From the NCBI GenBank assembly GCA_028819215.1, contig JAPPMG010000026.1, forward strand, positions 1 to 53,355: a stretch of 53,355 nt of DNA, read 5' to 3'. Made by a program: the position numbers and the translations under genes. Numbering within the stretch: position 1 is the stretch's first letter; every line of letters starts with the position of its first letter. Below, in pieces: positions 33,626 to 42,917 of this stretch. Origin of the DNA: Bryobacterales bacterium (GTDB lineage: Bacteria; Acidobacteriota; Terriglobia; Bryobacterales; UBA6623). The notes under the pieces are model-generated. The model did not search any database. It was not told where the DNA came from and was given only the letters and a program-made list of their open reading frames with translations.

Positions 33626-36600
33626 CTACCAAGTGTCGACATACGGTCGCTTCTTGCCTGCCCGGGTGGCCGGGGCAGGCGCGGACATGAGGGCTCCCAT
33701 GATGCACCGGCGGGTGTCCGCCGGATCGATCACGTCATCAAAGGCGAAGGCCACACCTGCATTGAGGGCCTTGCCTCGTTCGTAGGCGGCCGCCACCAGC
33801 TCGGCATACCTCGCAGCCCGCGCCTCGGGATCCTCGATCGCCGCAAGCTCGTTGCGAAATCCGAGCTTCATCTGTCCCTCCAAGCCCATGCCGCCGTGCT
33901 CGGCAGTTGGCCACGCCACGGTCAGCATGGGGCGTTTCGTGTGCCCGCCCGCCATCGCCTGAGCTCCGAGCCCGTACGCCTTGCGCAGAACGATCGTGAC
34001 CAGCGGCACGCTGAGATTGGCGCCGGTGACGAACATGCGGCTGCAATGCCGCACCAGGGCGGTGCGCTCGATCTCCGGTCCGACCATCATGCCGGGGGTG
34101 TCGCAGAGCACGATCACCGGCAGGTCGAAACAGTCGCACAGCTGCATGAACCGGGCGGCCTTGTCCGAACCATCGCTGTCAATCGCGCCAGAAAGGAACT
34201 GCGGGTTGTTGGCGAGAATTCCCACGGGCCGGCCCTCGATCCGGGCCAACGTGGTGATCATGCCGAGGCCGAAGTCGGGCCGCAACTCCAACACCGAATC
34301 CGTATCCGCCAAGAGCCCGATCAGTTCGCGAACGCTGTAGACTCGCAGGCGGTTCTCGGGGATGACCCGGCGCAGGAGTCGCTGGTCCGGGCAGGTCCAA
34401 TCCGCAAGCGATCCTTGGAAATAGCTCATGTAGCGCTTGGCCACCGCGACCGCTTCCGCCTCGTCCTTGACCGCCAAGTCAACGACTCCGTTGGGCACTT
34501 GGACCTCCATCGGCCCGACCTCTTCCGGACGGAACACCCCCAAGCCGCCGCCCTCGATCAAGGCCGGCCCGCCCATCCCAATGCTGGAGTCCTCGGTCGC
34601 GATGATCACATCACAGCAGCCCAGCAGGGATGCGTTCCCAGCGAAGCAGAAGCGCGAAGTGATCCCAACCAGCGGCACCAGCCCGCTCAAACTGCCCAGC
34701 GTGGCGAACGAGGGCGTGTCGAGAGGTCGGTACATGTCGTCCGAGCGTCCCTGGCCGGCCGCGGTCGTGGCGGCACCGCCCTTGCGCTTGCCGCCCGTGC
34801 CGGCCCTGCCGCCGCCGCCCTCCGAAAAGAGGACCACCGGCCGCCGCCACTTGGCCGCAAGCTCGAGCATGCGGTCCGTCTTGACGTGGTTGAGAACGCC
34901 TTGCGTGCCGGCCAGCACGGTGTAGTCGTAGGCCAGAACCACGCACCTTGAGCGTTCCCCCGGGAAATCGGCGCCGTTCACGCTGCCGATGCCGGTGATC
35001 ATCCCGTCCGTGGGGAACTTGCGGATGATCTCGTCCCTGGGAAGGCCAGTTCCGGGTGTGAGCGCCAGTTGTCCGTATTCGACGAATGTGCCCTCGTCGC
35101 ACAGGTCGTCTACGTTCTCGCGCGCAGTTCGCTGGCCGGTCTTGCGGCGCTTCGCCACCGCATCGGGACGGGCCGCGTCCAGCGTCGCGTCATGGCGTGC
35201 GTGAACCTCAGCCAAGTCAGGTCGGACGGAATCGAGATCCACCTCTAACGCGTCTTGGTCAACAGCACCATCAACATCGTGCTCTTCGATCACTGCCAAG
35301 GGATGGCCTTGATAGACCGTATCTCCCACTGCGACAGTGACTTCCCGCAAGATTCCACTCTCGCCGGCCCGGATCTCGTGCTCCATCTTCATCGATTCCA
35401 TGACCAGCACAATGTCGTCGGCCCGGATCGTGGAGCCGACTTCGGCCTCCACGCTGACGATGGTGCCCAGCATTGCGGCACGGAGCCGTTTGGCACCGTC
35501 CAGCAAAGCGTCCGAACTCGGAGCGCCGGGCGTCGAAGTCGCTGCGCGCTTGCCGTACGAGAGCACCGCCAGGGGGTCGTTCGGATCGACCTTCGCACCT
35601 GCCATGCCGCTCCGCGGCGCGGCACTTGAGCGGAGCGGGAAGAAGCGCCCTTCCCCACTCTGCCCGGCTACCAGTTCCTCCATGTGCTCGTCAACGAACC
35701 GCGTGTGGACGTTCCAAGCGCAAACCTCCGGGTGGGCAAGCAGTGCTTTGAGGAAGGGGATATTGGTTTCGATTCCACTAATCCTGAAGTCGCTCAATGC
35801 CCGGGCGGTGCGCTGCATCGCAGCTGCCAAGCCACCCTCCGAGGCATGGCCGACGACCTTTGCCAGCAGCGAGTCGAAGTTAGAGCTCGGCCGCAATCCG
35901 GCATAGCCGGACGTGTCGACGCGAACGCCCTTCCCGGAAGGCAGGTCGAAGGCTTCGAGCGTGCCGGCGCTGGGCCTGGCCGAGCCGTCGGCTTGCATGG
36001 TCTCCATGTTCACGCGAGCTTGCACGGCTGCATTCTGCGCGGAGTCGGACTTGGCTCGCCGGACCCCGGCCGACTGGATCGATCGCCCTTGGGACAGCCG
36101 CAACTGGATCTGCACTAGATCCAGCCCGCTGGTCTCCTCCGTGACCGTGTGCTCGACCTGAAGCCGAGCGTTGGCCTCGATGAAGAAGTACTCGTCGCCA
36201 TCGACCAAGAACTCGAACGTGCCAAGGTTGCGATAGCCGGCTGCTTCGGCGAGTAGCGCTGAAGCGTCGGCGATTCCGCTTCGGACGGCCTCGGGCAGTC
36301 CGGGAGCGGGCGCAACCTCGACGAGCTTCTGGTGGCGCCGTTGCAGCGAGCAATCTCGATCGCCGATGCAGGCAACCTGGCCATCGTGGTCAACGGCTAT
36401 CTGGGTCTCGACATGCCGCGCGCCCGCCACGAACCGCTCGACAAAGACGTCCGGCACACCGAACGCCGCGCCTGCCTCCGATTGGGCTCTCGCCATGGCG
36501 TTCTCGATCTCTGCTGCCTCGCTGACGATTCGTATGCCCCGCCCTCCTCCGCCAGCCACGGCCTTGATGAGCATGGTTGACCCGCCGGGCAGAGACTCGA

Positions 36601-37030
36601 AGAATGCCCCCGCCTGCGCAAGCGTCGTCGGCCCAGAAACCCCCGGGACCACGGGCACTCCCAGTTCTTCAGCGAGCGCCCGGGCCCGAGCCTTGTCACC
36701 GAACAGGGCCAACGCCTCAGGCGGCGGGCCCACCAACGTCAGGCCCGAAGCCAGGCACTCGCGGGCGAATTCGGCGCTCTCGCTGAGAAAGCCGTACCCC
36801 GGATGAACCGCGTCACACCCACTGTCGGCCGCAGCCCGGATGAGTTGCGCCGCGTCCAGGTAGGCGCCCGCGCCGGATCCGGACAGAGCGACTGCGCGGT
36901 CTGCCTTGCGGATGTGTAGCGCCCTGTCGTCGTCTTCGGAGTAGACAGCGACCGATTCGATGCCAAGGTCAGCGGCGGCCAGCGCAATGCGGATCGCGAT
37001 CTCCCCACGATTGGCGATCAGCAGCTTCAT
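33626..37030 (-). CDS. Single-chain biotin-dependent acyl-CoA carboxylase
   Basis: A 1134-aa protein carrying biotin carboxylase, biotin carrier and carboxyltransferase in one chain. Residues 1-450 are an ATP-grasp biotin carboxylase (LLIANRGEIAIRI; AVAGGGGRGIRIV). The carrier motif ESMKMEH gives biotinyl-Lys548. Residues ~640-1134 are fused beta/alpha carboxyltransferase halves like propionyl/methylcrotonyl-CoA carboxylase (GQRTARENVDDLCDEGTFVEYG; MCDTP-type segment VIVLCDTPGMMVG; GAQAMAGG). The product would be malonyl-, methylmalonyl- or another carboxy-acyl-CoA; the substrate cannot be read. Most bacteria encode these parts separately, though single-chain versions are known. Its start overlaps the preceding CoA-transferase stop by 4 nt (ATGA), making it third in a three-gene operon. 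Confidence 0.92.
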   Translation of the reverse strand: MKLLIANRGEIAIRIALAAADLGIESVAVYSEDDDRALHIRKADRAVALSGSGAGAYLDAAQLIRAAADSGCDAVHPGYGFLSESAEFARECLASGLTLVGPPPEALALFGDKARARALAEELGVPVVPGVSGPTTLAQAGAFFESLPGGSTMLIKAVAGGGGRGIRIVSEAAEIENAMARAQSEAGAAFGVPDVFVERFVAGARHVETQIAVDHDGQVACIGDRDCSLQRRHQKLVEVAPAPGLPEAVRSGIADASALLAEAAGYRNLGTFEFLVDGDEYFFIEANARLQVEHTVTEETSGLDLVQIQLRLSQGRSIQSAGVRRAKSDSAQNAAVQARVNMETMQADGSARPSAGTLEAFDLPSGKGVRVDTSGYAGLRPSSNFDSLLAKVVGHASEGGLAAAMQRTARALSDFRISGIETNIPFLKALLAHPEVCAWNVHTRFVDEHMEELVAGQSGEGRFFPLRSSAAPRSGMAGAKVDPNDPLAVLSYGKRAATSTPGAPSSDALLDGAKRLRAAMLGTIVSVEAEVGSTIRADDIVLVMESMKMEHEIRAGESGILREVTVAVGDTVYQGHPLAVIEEHDVDGAVDQDALEVDLDSVRPDLAEVHARHDATLDAARPDAVAKRRKTGQRTARENVDDLCDEGTFVEYGQLALTPGTGLPRDEIIRKFPTDGMITGIGSVNGADFPGERSRCVVLAYDYTVLAGTQGVLNHVKTDRMLELAAKWRRPVVLFSEGGGGRAGTGGKRKGGAATTAAGQGRSDDMYRPLDTPSFATLGSLSGLVPLVGITSRFCFAGNASLLGCCDVIIATEDSSIGMGGPALIEGGGLGVFRPEEVGPMEVQVPNGVVDLAVKDEAEAVAVAKRYMSYFQGSLADWTCPDQRLLRRVIPENRLRVYSVRELIGLLADTDSVLELRPDFGLGMITTLARIEGRPVGILANNPQFLSGAIDSDGSDKAARFMQLCDCFDLPVIVLCDTPGMMVGPEIERTALVRHCSRMFVTGANLSVPLVTIVLRKAYGLGAQAMAGGHTKRPMLTVAWPTAEHGGMGLEGQMKLGFRNELAAIEDPEARAARYAELVAAAYERGKALNAGVAFAFDDVIDPADTRRCIMGALMSAPAPATRAGKKRPYVDTW

Positions 37031-38277
37031 CCACCAACGGCTCCGGGCAAGCGCGGACGATTGCCAATGATACCGTCCCGCTCGAGGTCAGCCAGTTCTG
37101 TGTCCGGCAGTCCCAGCAAACCCCCGAGTATCTCGCGGTTGTGCTGGCCCAAGGTCGGGGCGGGCCATTCGATTCCGAGAGGACCGTCTTGGAGCCGGTA
37201 CGGCGCGACACCGTTAGGATGCTTGCCGATGTATGCGCGGTCCAGCATCTTCCAGAAGCGGCGGACCCGCAAGTGCGGATTCTCCAAGAGCTCCTTGGAA
37301 GCGGCCACCCCTGCGGCAGGCACGCCAGCGGCTTGCAGAGAGTCCATGGCATCGGCCGCCGGCCGGCGAGCACACCATTCGACGATCGCCGCGTCGAGTT
37401 CGTCGGACCGCTCCAAGCGATCATCCAAGTCGCCGAAACCTGCGATATTGCTTCCAAGGACGCCGCGCAGAGACCCCCACTGTCGCTCGCTCTGAACTTG
37501 GATTACGAGCCAGCGGCCGTCGCCGCACGGGTAAACGCCATGCGGTGCGCAATGTCGGGAGCGATTCCCAAGTCTGGGTGGGGGCGCGCCCGTCAAGGAC
37601 TGCTCGGCTATGCCGTGCGCCGCAAGGGGCAGAAGGCATTCCGAATGCGATAGGTCGGCGAACTGCCCTTTCCCAGTGCGCTTGAGGTGGCGGAGCGCCA
37701 CCAGCATCGCGGAGGCGCCGTTTAAGCCCGCCACGGCATCGCCCAGCGCGATATGGACCATGGTCGGCGGGTGCTCGGGGTGCCCGGTCAGATGCGGCAG
37801 GCCGGCGGCCTGTTCGGTCGTCGAGCCGTAGGCGCGATACTTGCTCCACGGCCCGGTGCTGCCAAAGCCCGGCATCGAGACCATGACGATCTCCGGCTTG
37901 ACGGCCTTGAAGACCTCGAAGCCCAGGTTTAGCTTCGGCAGCACATCGCCGGCAAAGTTCTCGATGATGGCGTCCGAAACGGCGACCAGGCGTAGCAGCA
38001 GGTCGCGGCCGCGACGCGTGGAGAGATCGAGCGTGACGTCGAACTTGTTGCGATTCAATGCGTTGAACGGCTCGTGCTTCTCCGCTTCGTTGTCATCGAT
38101 CCAGCGCTGGCTGGACTCCCAGCCGCGAAACCAGTCGAACCGCGCGCAGGATTCGACCTTGATGATCTCGGCACCCATGTCAGCCAAGTGCCGGGTTGCC
38201 AATGGCCCGGCCCATCCCATCGAGAGGTCGACGATGCGACAGCCCCGCAAGAAAGCCGGCCGGCTCACGATGCGCAC
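37027..38277 (-). CDS. Family III CoA-transferase (CaiB/BaiF), catalytic-Asp subunit
   Basis: A 416-aa CoA-transferase that would move CoA between carboxylic acids through an aspartyl-CoA thioester. It has the family opening CRIVDLSMGWAGPLATRHLADMGAEIIKVE, the LRLVAVSDAIIENFAGDVL segment, and IALGDAVAGLNGASAMLVAL, whose Asp is in the expected catalytic position (near residue 178). It overlaps the upstream CoA-transferase by 13 nt and the downstream carboxylase by 4 nt. The two transferases may form a heterodimer as in benzylsuccinate CoA-transferase. Likely role: activating the acid that the downstream carboxylase uses, or recycling its product. Confidence 0.9.
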   Translation of the reverse strand: MRIVSRPAFLRGCRIVDLSMGWAGPLATRHLADMGAEIIKVESCARFDWFRGWESSQRWIDDNEAEKHEPFNALNRNKFDVTLDLSTRRGRDLLLRLVAVSDAIIENFAGDVLPKLNLGFEVFKAVKPEIVMVSMPGFGSTGPWSKYRAYGSTTEQAAGLPHLTGHPEHPPTMVHIALGDAVAGLNGASAMLVALRHLKRTGKGQFADLSHSECLLPLAAHGIAEQSLTGAPPPRLGNRSRHCAPHGVYPCGDGRWLVIQVQSERQWGSLRGVLGSNIAGFGDLDDRLERSDELDAAIVEWCARRPAADAMDSLQAAGVPAAGVAASKELLENPHLRVRRFWKMLDRAYIGKHPNGVAPYRLQDGPLGIEWPAPTLGQHNREILGGLLGLPDTELADLERDGIIGNRPRLPGAVGG

Positions 38278-39428
38278 CCCGCTTGATGCAAGGCAGCTTC
38301 GGTATCGGTGCCTAGTCGAGCGACTTGGCCGCCCGAAGCGGCTGGCATCGCATGCAGGCGGAACGGGCTCGTCGGCAGGCGCAACGCGCCTAGATCCGGG
38401 TGAGTGACGTCGGCAAAGGCCCCGCGCTCAACGAACTGGTCGACATCGAAGAGCTGATCCATTGTCGGGACGATCGTCAGCGGTATGCGCAGTGCCTGAC
38501 CGCGCTTTGCCAGATCGCCAGCCGATTCCCGAGCGACCCGGCGTTGGATGCGCGCATCCAACTTGTCCGCATCTTGGAGCCGCTCCAAGCTCCGCTGGTA
38601 GCGCCCGACCGCAGCGAGGTCTTCAAAGCCGAGCAACTCGCAGAACGCGTTCCACTGCGATGGCGTCAGCACGGTCACACCGAGCCAGCCATCGCGACAC
38701 GGATAGATGCCAAGCGGATACGTCGCGCGGAATCGGTTCACCCCGAGGCGCTCGCGCGTGGGCTTGCCGGCAAACCCTCGCAAGGCTTCGATCTCCGAAA
38801 AGCACAGATTCGACTCCAAGACCGACACGTCTAGGTGACCGGGACCGGAGACATTGCCCAGCTCGCGCGCCAAGATCTGTCCCATCGACGCGACGAAAGC
38901 CGTCATGCCCGCGATGATCTGGGCTTGGTATCCGCCAGGAATTACCGGAGGACCATTCGGGTCTCCCAGACAATCGATCTGGCTCGTGAGGGCCTGGCAC
39001 ACGCCGTCGCTTCCGGCATAGTCACGGTACGGGCCGCTCTGTCCGAACCACGTGATCGAGAGCAGCACGCCGTCTGGCGAACAGCTCTCCAATTGGTCCA
39101 AGGTCAGCGGGTGGTCGCGGCCCGGGCGGTCATCGATGACCAACGCGGCCCCCGACGCCAGCGCCATCAGGGCCGCACGGTCCGGACAAACCACGCTGCG
39201 CTTGTTGGCGCTCAAGTAGGCGTGCATCCCGCTGGCTTCGGGAGCACAAGTGCCTGGGGCAAACGGTGGCAGCCTACGAGTCGGACATCCCTCCGTCGGC
39301 TCGACCAACAGGACGTCCGCCCCGTGATCGGCGAAGAGCTTGCCGCAGTAGCCGGTCGCGACGGTTCCGGCCAGGTCGATCACCTTAATCCCGTGCAGCG
39401 CACCGGGTCGATCTTCGCGCGGGCTCAA
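38265..39428 (-). CDS. Family III CoA-transferase paralogue lacking the catalytic Asp
   Basis: A 387-aa CaiB/BaiF-fold protein (IKVIDLAGTVATGYCGKLFADHGADVLLVEP). Where the family has an Asp before AGL/AGM, this protein reads GGYQAQIIAGMTAF, so Gln appears to replace the nucleophile. Family III heterodimers such as BbsEF are known to contain one subunit of this kind, and the overlap of 13 nt with the following intact paralogue fits co-translation of a heteromer. Alternatively it is an inactive or very divergent enzyme. It is first in the operon and divergent from the MFS permease gene across 39 bp, so both probably share a regulatory region. Confidence 0.85.
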   Translation of the reverse strand: MSPREDRPGALHGIKVIDLAGTVATGYCGKLFADHGADVLLVEPTEGCPTRRLPPFAPGTCAPEASGMHAYLSANKRSVVCPDRAALMALASGAALVIDDRPGRDHPLTLDQLESCSPDGVLLSITWFGQSGPYRDYAGSDGVCQALTSQIDCLGDPNGPPVIPGGYQAQIIAGMTAFVASMGQILARELGNVSGPGHLDVSVLESNLCFSEIEALRGFAGKPTRERLGVNRFRATYPLGIYPCRDGWLGVTVLTPSQWNAFCELLGFEDLAAVGRYQRSLERLQDADKLDARIQRRVARESAGDLAKRGQALRIPLTIVPTMDQLFDVDQFVERGAFADVTHPDLGALRLPTSPFRLHAMPAASGGQVARLGTDTEAALHQAGCAS

Positions 39429-39467
39429 GCTACGTAGTCTGACGGCCCCGAGCCGGGAATTTCAACT

Positions 39468-40799
39468 ATGATGGATTGCCTCTCGGCGGGCGGCTGCCGT
39501 CGCGCCGCCCCCTCAATGCCTCTGGCCCCGTCCCCAAAGAGCGGTGCATCCCGCCCGCGCACTCCATGGGCGCTGCTCGCGGTCCTGCTGGCCGCTACGA
39601 CGACCAGCTACATCGACCGCATCGCAATCTCCGTGCTCGCACCAACGCTGCGGGACGAGTTCGGCATGTCCAACAGCGAGTACGCCTTGGTCGTGAACTG
39701 CTTCATGGTGACGTACATGCTCATGTACAGCGTCGGCGGCCGGCTGGCCGACCTGCTCGGCTTCCGCAAGGCGCTGACGCTCTATATCGTCTGGTGGTCG
39801 CTCACCGGAGCTCTGCATGCGGCCGCCGCTGGCTTCCGCTCGCTAGCGTTCTACAGGTTCTTGCTGGCGGTCGGCGAGGGCGGAGTCTGGCCAGCAGGCA
39901 TGAAAACCGTTGCGCATGAAGTGCTCGGCCCGCTGCGCTCGCTGGGGGTGGGGATTGTCAACTTCGGCAGCAGCCTTGGGTCGGCCCTGACGGTTCCCTT
40001 GGTGGGCTGGCTAACGGTAGTGTGGGGCTGGCGGGTTGCGTTTCTCGTCACCGGCCTGATGGGATTCGGCCTGTTACCGTTCTGGCTGGCTGTGACCCGC
40101 AAGTCCGCACCGCCGGCCACTCCCACCTCCAGCGAGGGCGTCCGGCAGGTCTCCTGGCTGCGCGTGATCCGGTACCGCCAGGCATGGGCCGGCTTCCTAG
40201 CGCGGTTCGTGAGTGCCGGTGCCTGGGGCTTCTACGCATTCTGGATTCCGGAATACCTTGCTCGTGAACGAGGCTTGGACATCGCTGCAATCGGCCTCGT
40301 GGCCTGGTTGCCGTTCGTAGCCTCCGGCCTCGGCGACCTGAGTGGCTCGGGCGTCACAGCGTGGCTGATTGCACGGGGCTGGTCGGTCAACCGGGCCCGC
40401 AAGACTGTGCTGTGCGTTGCCGCGGCCGCTGCGACCGCCGGCGTTGGGGCGGCGTACGCGCCGAACGTGTCCCTGGCGATCGCGAGCATCTGCGTCGGCG
40501 CGCTCGGCTTCAAGATCGCGTCGGTGAACTTCCTCAGCCTCCCAAGCGACTTCTTTCCAGCAACCCACGTCGGCACGGCCTTCGGGTTCTCCGGCACGGG
40601 TGGGAGTGCGGGAATCGTGTTGACGAACGCGGCGATCGGCCTTGTCTTGGATGCGACCGGCAGCTATTCCATCGTGCTGTTGGGGGTAGCCTTGCTCACG
40701 CCTACTGCAGTAGCGGTAACCTTCTTGGTGGCAGGTCGCATCGAGCCGGTGAGGGAACTGGTCGAACTGGAAGAGTTTACCGATCAAATTAAAGTTTAA
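39468..40799 (+). CDS. MFS permease, anion:cation symporter-like (ExuT/GudP type)
   Basis: A 443-aa inner-membrane transporter with about 12 predicted helices. SYIDRIAISVLAPTLRDEFGMSNSEYALV in helix 1 and GRLADLLGFRKA (MFS motif A) are characteristic, and FYRFLLAVGEGGVWPAGMKTV resembles organic-anion/hexuronate symporters. ATG 39468 or ATG 39516 (MPLAPSPK) could be the start; the first ~30 residues are low in content. It is divergent from the CoA-transferase/carboxylase operon, suggesting import of the acid that operon activates. The C-terminus ends in an AT-rich patch (DQIKV, stop and following bases) unlike the rest of the gene. Confidence 0.9.
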   Translation: MMDCLSAGGCRRAAPSMPLAPSPKSGASRPRTPWALLAVLLAATTTSYIDRIAISVLAPTLRDEFGMSNSEYALVVNCFMVTYMLMYSVGGRLADLLGFRKALTLYIVWWSLTGALHAAAAGFRSLAFYRFLLAVGEGGVWPAGMKTVAHEVLGPLRSLGVGIVNFGSSLGSALTVPLVGWLTVVWGWRVAFLVTGLMGFGLLPFWLAVTRKSAPPATPTSSEGVRQVSWLRVIRYRQAWAGFLARFVSAGAWGFYAFWIPEYLARERGLDIAAIGLVAWLPFVASGLGDLSGSGVTAWLIARGWSVNRARKTVLCVAAAAATAGVGAAYAPNVSLAIASICVGALGFKIASVNFLSLPSDFFPATHVGTAFGFSGTGGSAGIVLTNAAIGLVLDATGSYSIVLLGVALLTPTAVAVTFLVAGRIEPVRELVELEEFTDQIKV

Positions 40800-41247
40800 A
40801 TTATTCAAAGGATAGTATTTTTGGCGAGAATGGGCCTGATGAGCGGCTGTTTCCAGCTAGAGTTGAGCCCAAGCGGACTGCTTGCGCCGCGTGGAGACGA
40901 TTCGGGGGATCGTCATCTACTTCGATTGCGTCCGATCGAACGGGTACGAGCGACGTCTCGCGATGATTCTCCCTGCCCCTATAAGCCAGGGGCTTCATGC
41001 ACGAGTCTGCTGTCTTCGAGACAACAGCGAGAGTGGATAGACCCGCCGGGAACCACGGCTACTGCCAGCTCGCGCTATCACGGTGCTGGGCGACCGAGCG
41101 AGAGCGGAACGTCGGCTGCTACCGAGACGGGGGAACGGAGCCGAATTCGCAGTATCACTTCGTGCCGCTCAGTAGTCTTCCGGCGTCGTCTTGGACTCTG
41201 TCGCCGCGCCTCACAACTCGAACCGCACGACAAGTCACACTCTTGGT
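40800..41247. other. Intergenic stretch with small hairpin
   Basis: 448 bp without a convincing gene; frames here are shadows. A perfect GCCCCT-N7-AGGGGC hairpin lies at 40975-40993 without a T-run. A TTCGAT-N8-ATCGAA inverted repeat lies at 40921-40940, but is too far from either neighbour to call an operator. Confidence 0.4.
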
Positions 41248-41484
41248 ATGAGATTTGCCGTCTCGATTCCAAGCGACCTGTTCAACAGGGTCGAGCGACT
41301 GCGGCACCAGGAACGAAGTTCTCGGAGCAAATTGGTCGCGGTGGCATTGACCGAATACATTGCCCGTCATGCCGGAGATGAGGTGACCGAGGCGATGAAT
41401 CGTGTTTGCGAAGATGTCAACACCGAATCCGACAATTTCACGAGAACTGCGAGCCGAAGAGTCTTGGAGCGATCCGAGTGGTGA
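41248..41484 (+). CDS. Ribbon-helix-helix antitoxin (MazE-like)
   Basis: A 78-aa antitoxin. The N-terminal RFAVSIPSDLFNRVERL plus SRSKLVAVALTEYIARHA is a ribbon-helix-helix DNA-binding domain, and the acidic/polar tail from DEVTEAM onward should wrap the toxin. ATG 41248 was chosen because the RHH strand begins at its second residue. An upstream ATG at 41191 adds 19 residues without content. Its stop overlaps the toxin start by one base, and such pairs normally repress their own transcription. This differs from the AbrB-type antitoxin at the left end, so the two toxin-antitoxin pairs are not a recent duplication. Confidence 0.85.
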   Translation: MRFAVSIPSDLFNRVERLRHQERSSRSKLVAVALTEYIARHAGDEVTEAMNRVCEDVNTESDNFTRTASRRVLERSEW

Positions 41485-41831
41485 TGGGGCAGGGGGAAGT
41501 CTGGTGGGCTGATTTGGAAGCGCCGAAAGGGTCCGGGCCGGACTATCGCAGACCAGTCGTTGTAGTTCAGGGCGACAATCTCAATCGAAGTCGGGTTGGA
41601 ACAATAGTTTGCATCCCAGTGACAAGCAATCTTCGCTGGGCCGACGCACCGGGCAACGTTCGCCTCTTATCACGTCTCACAGGACTCCCGAAGGACTCAG
41701 TTGCGAATGTATCTCAGATTGTGGCCCTCGACAAGAGCGTCCTCACAGATCGAGTCGGAAAGCTCCCGCAAGCCAAGCTGGAACTGCTGTTGGCGGTATC
41801 GACATTGTCGTTGGTCGAGTCTCCAGATTGA
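41484..41831 (+). CDS. MazF-family toxin
   Basis: A 115-aa predicted endoribonuclease with the MazF opening GEVWWADLEAP, the YRRPVVVVQGDNLN strand, TIVCIPVTSNLRWADAPGNV and SVANVSQIVALDKS, all in family order. ATG 41484 overlaps the antitoxin TGA; GTG 41481 is an equivalent alternative. Length is typical. With the antitoxin it forms a complete, apparently intact type II module next to housekeeping-type sufE. Cleavage specificity cannot be predicted from sequence alone. Confidence 0.9.
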   Translation: MGQGEVWWADLEAPKGSGPDYRRPVVVVQGDNLNRSRVGTIVCIPVTSNLRWADAPGNVRLLSRLTGLPKDSVANVSQIVALDKSVLTDRVGKLPQAKLELLLAVSTLSLVESPD

Positions 41832-41988
41832 GCGGATGACGAAGCGGTCCTAATGCCGTACGCCGGTTGGGCTGTCGGCTCCCGAGTCCAGACCGCTCTC
41901 CACATTTCCGTATGATCTGAGCAACCGCGCGCAGCCTGCAGCATCCGCAGTCATCCTGCCCTTGACGATCCCAGCGGGTTTCTTGGGA

Positions 41989-42438
41989 TCAAGCACCCGA
42001 AGTTGCCGCGGCTCCGGAACGCGCAGCATTGGCCGCGTGCTGCTGGATCGTGCGCAGCATGGCGTGGAGCCCGTTTCCCCGTGTCGGGCTGAGATGCTCC
42101 GTGAAGCCGATCTCGTCGATGAATCCGTGGCCGGCGCCCAAGATGGTCTTCGGCGCAAAGCCGGAGTACGCTCTCAGCAAGATCGCGACCAAGCCGCAGA
42201 CAATCGCGGCATCGCTGGTGGCCTGGAAGTGCAGCAGGCCATCGCGCAGTTCCGAGCGCAGCCAAACTTGCGCTTGGCAGCCCTTGACCTTGTATTCGTC
42301 TGCCTGGAATTCCTCCGGGAAGCTTGGGAGCCTGCGCCCAAGGTCAATGATGTGCTGGTAGCGGTCCATCCAGTCATCGAGGAATTCGAACTCGTCGACG
42401 ATCTCTCGATGTATGGCTTGGATTGACCGGCTATTCAA
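41989..42438 (-). CDS. SufE-family sulfur acceptor
   Basis: A 149-aa protein with the SufE fold signature: MDRYQHIIDLGRRLP, then VKGCQAQVWL with the sulfur-accepting Cys54, and GLVAILLRAYSGFAP. SufE takes persulfide sulfur from the cysteine desulfurase SufS for Fe-S cluster assembly. No other suf or isc genes are present, so it is an isolated copy. The C-terminal ~15 residues are Ala/Ser-rich and probably disordered. It is convergent with the MazF gene across 157 bp. Confidence 0.93.
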   Translation of the reverse strand: MNSRSIQAIHREIVDEFEFLDDWMDRYQHIIDLGRRLPSFPEEFQADEYKVKGCQAQVWLRSELRDGLLHFQATSDAAIVCGLVAILLRAYSGFAPKTILGAGHGFIDEIGFTEHLSPTRGNGLHAMLRTIQQHAANAARSGAAATSGA

Positions 42439-42917
42439 CTCGCCACCCCAACTTCGAATTCTACCCGCATCCGCCGAGATGGGACCGTCCGGACTGTAGC
42501 ATTCCCCTCGTATCGCATCTCAGTTCAACGTCATCTGCTAGGCAACGTTCCCTCCGTTCGACTGCGCTGGCAAGAAAGGACTTGACCTTGCGAAAGCGCT
42601 GCGTTGCCGCATATTGGCGTTTGTCGTCACCTGGGAGCAGTGGGAAACATCATCGCGAACGGCGATGAAACGCTGTAGCAGGTTGTTGAGAAGTCCGCCT
42701 TGGATGCGGAATTCAGCCAACTGCTTCTGGCATAGCCATGCGACCTTGATGGCGGCGTTGTTCGATACTTGTCATAGGTGATCACCGAGTCTGGCATCGT
42801 GGGTCGCCGCATCGAAATCCAAGAAGCGTTTAGGATGCGCAGGGCGCAAGTGACGAGGAATGGAATGTTGTATGGCCCTGCACGCCGTTCGCAAATCCCC
42901 GCTAGGAGAGGTGGAGA
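42439..42917. other. Gene-free stretch upstream of the RND permease
   Basis: 479 bp with only short minus-strand frames of about 60 codons, none of which I recognise. A decayed gene is possible but no family trace is visible. The RND gene's ribosome site (AGGAGAGG) begins at 42904. Confidence 0.35.

Noticed and set aside
33557..34951. 464-codon plus-strand frame
   Set aside because: It is antisense to the carboxyltransferase domain; His/Arg-rich composition with no family match.
42538..42812. Possible transposase remnant on the minus strand
   Set aside because: Two short frames overlap here but show no DDE or zinc-finger motif and no flanking inverted repeats.
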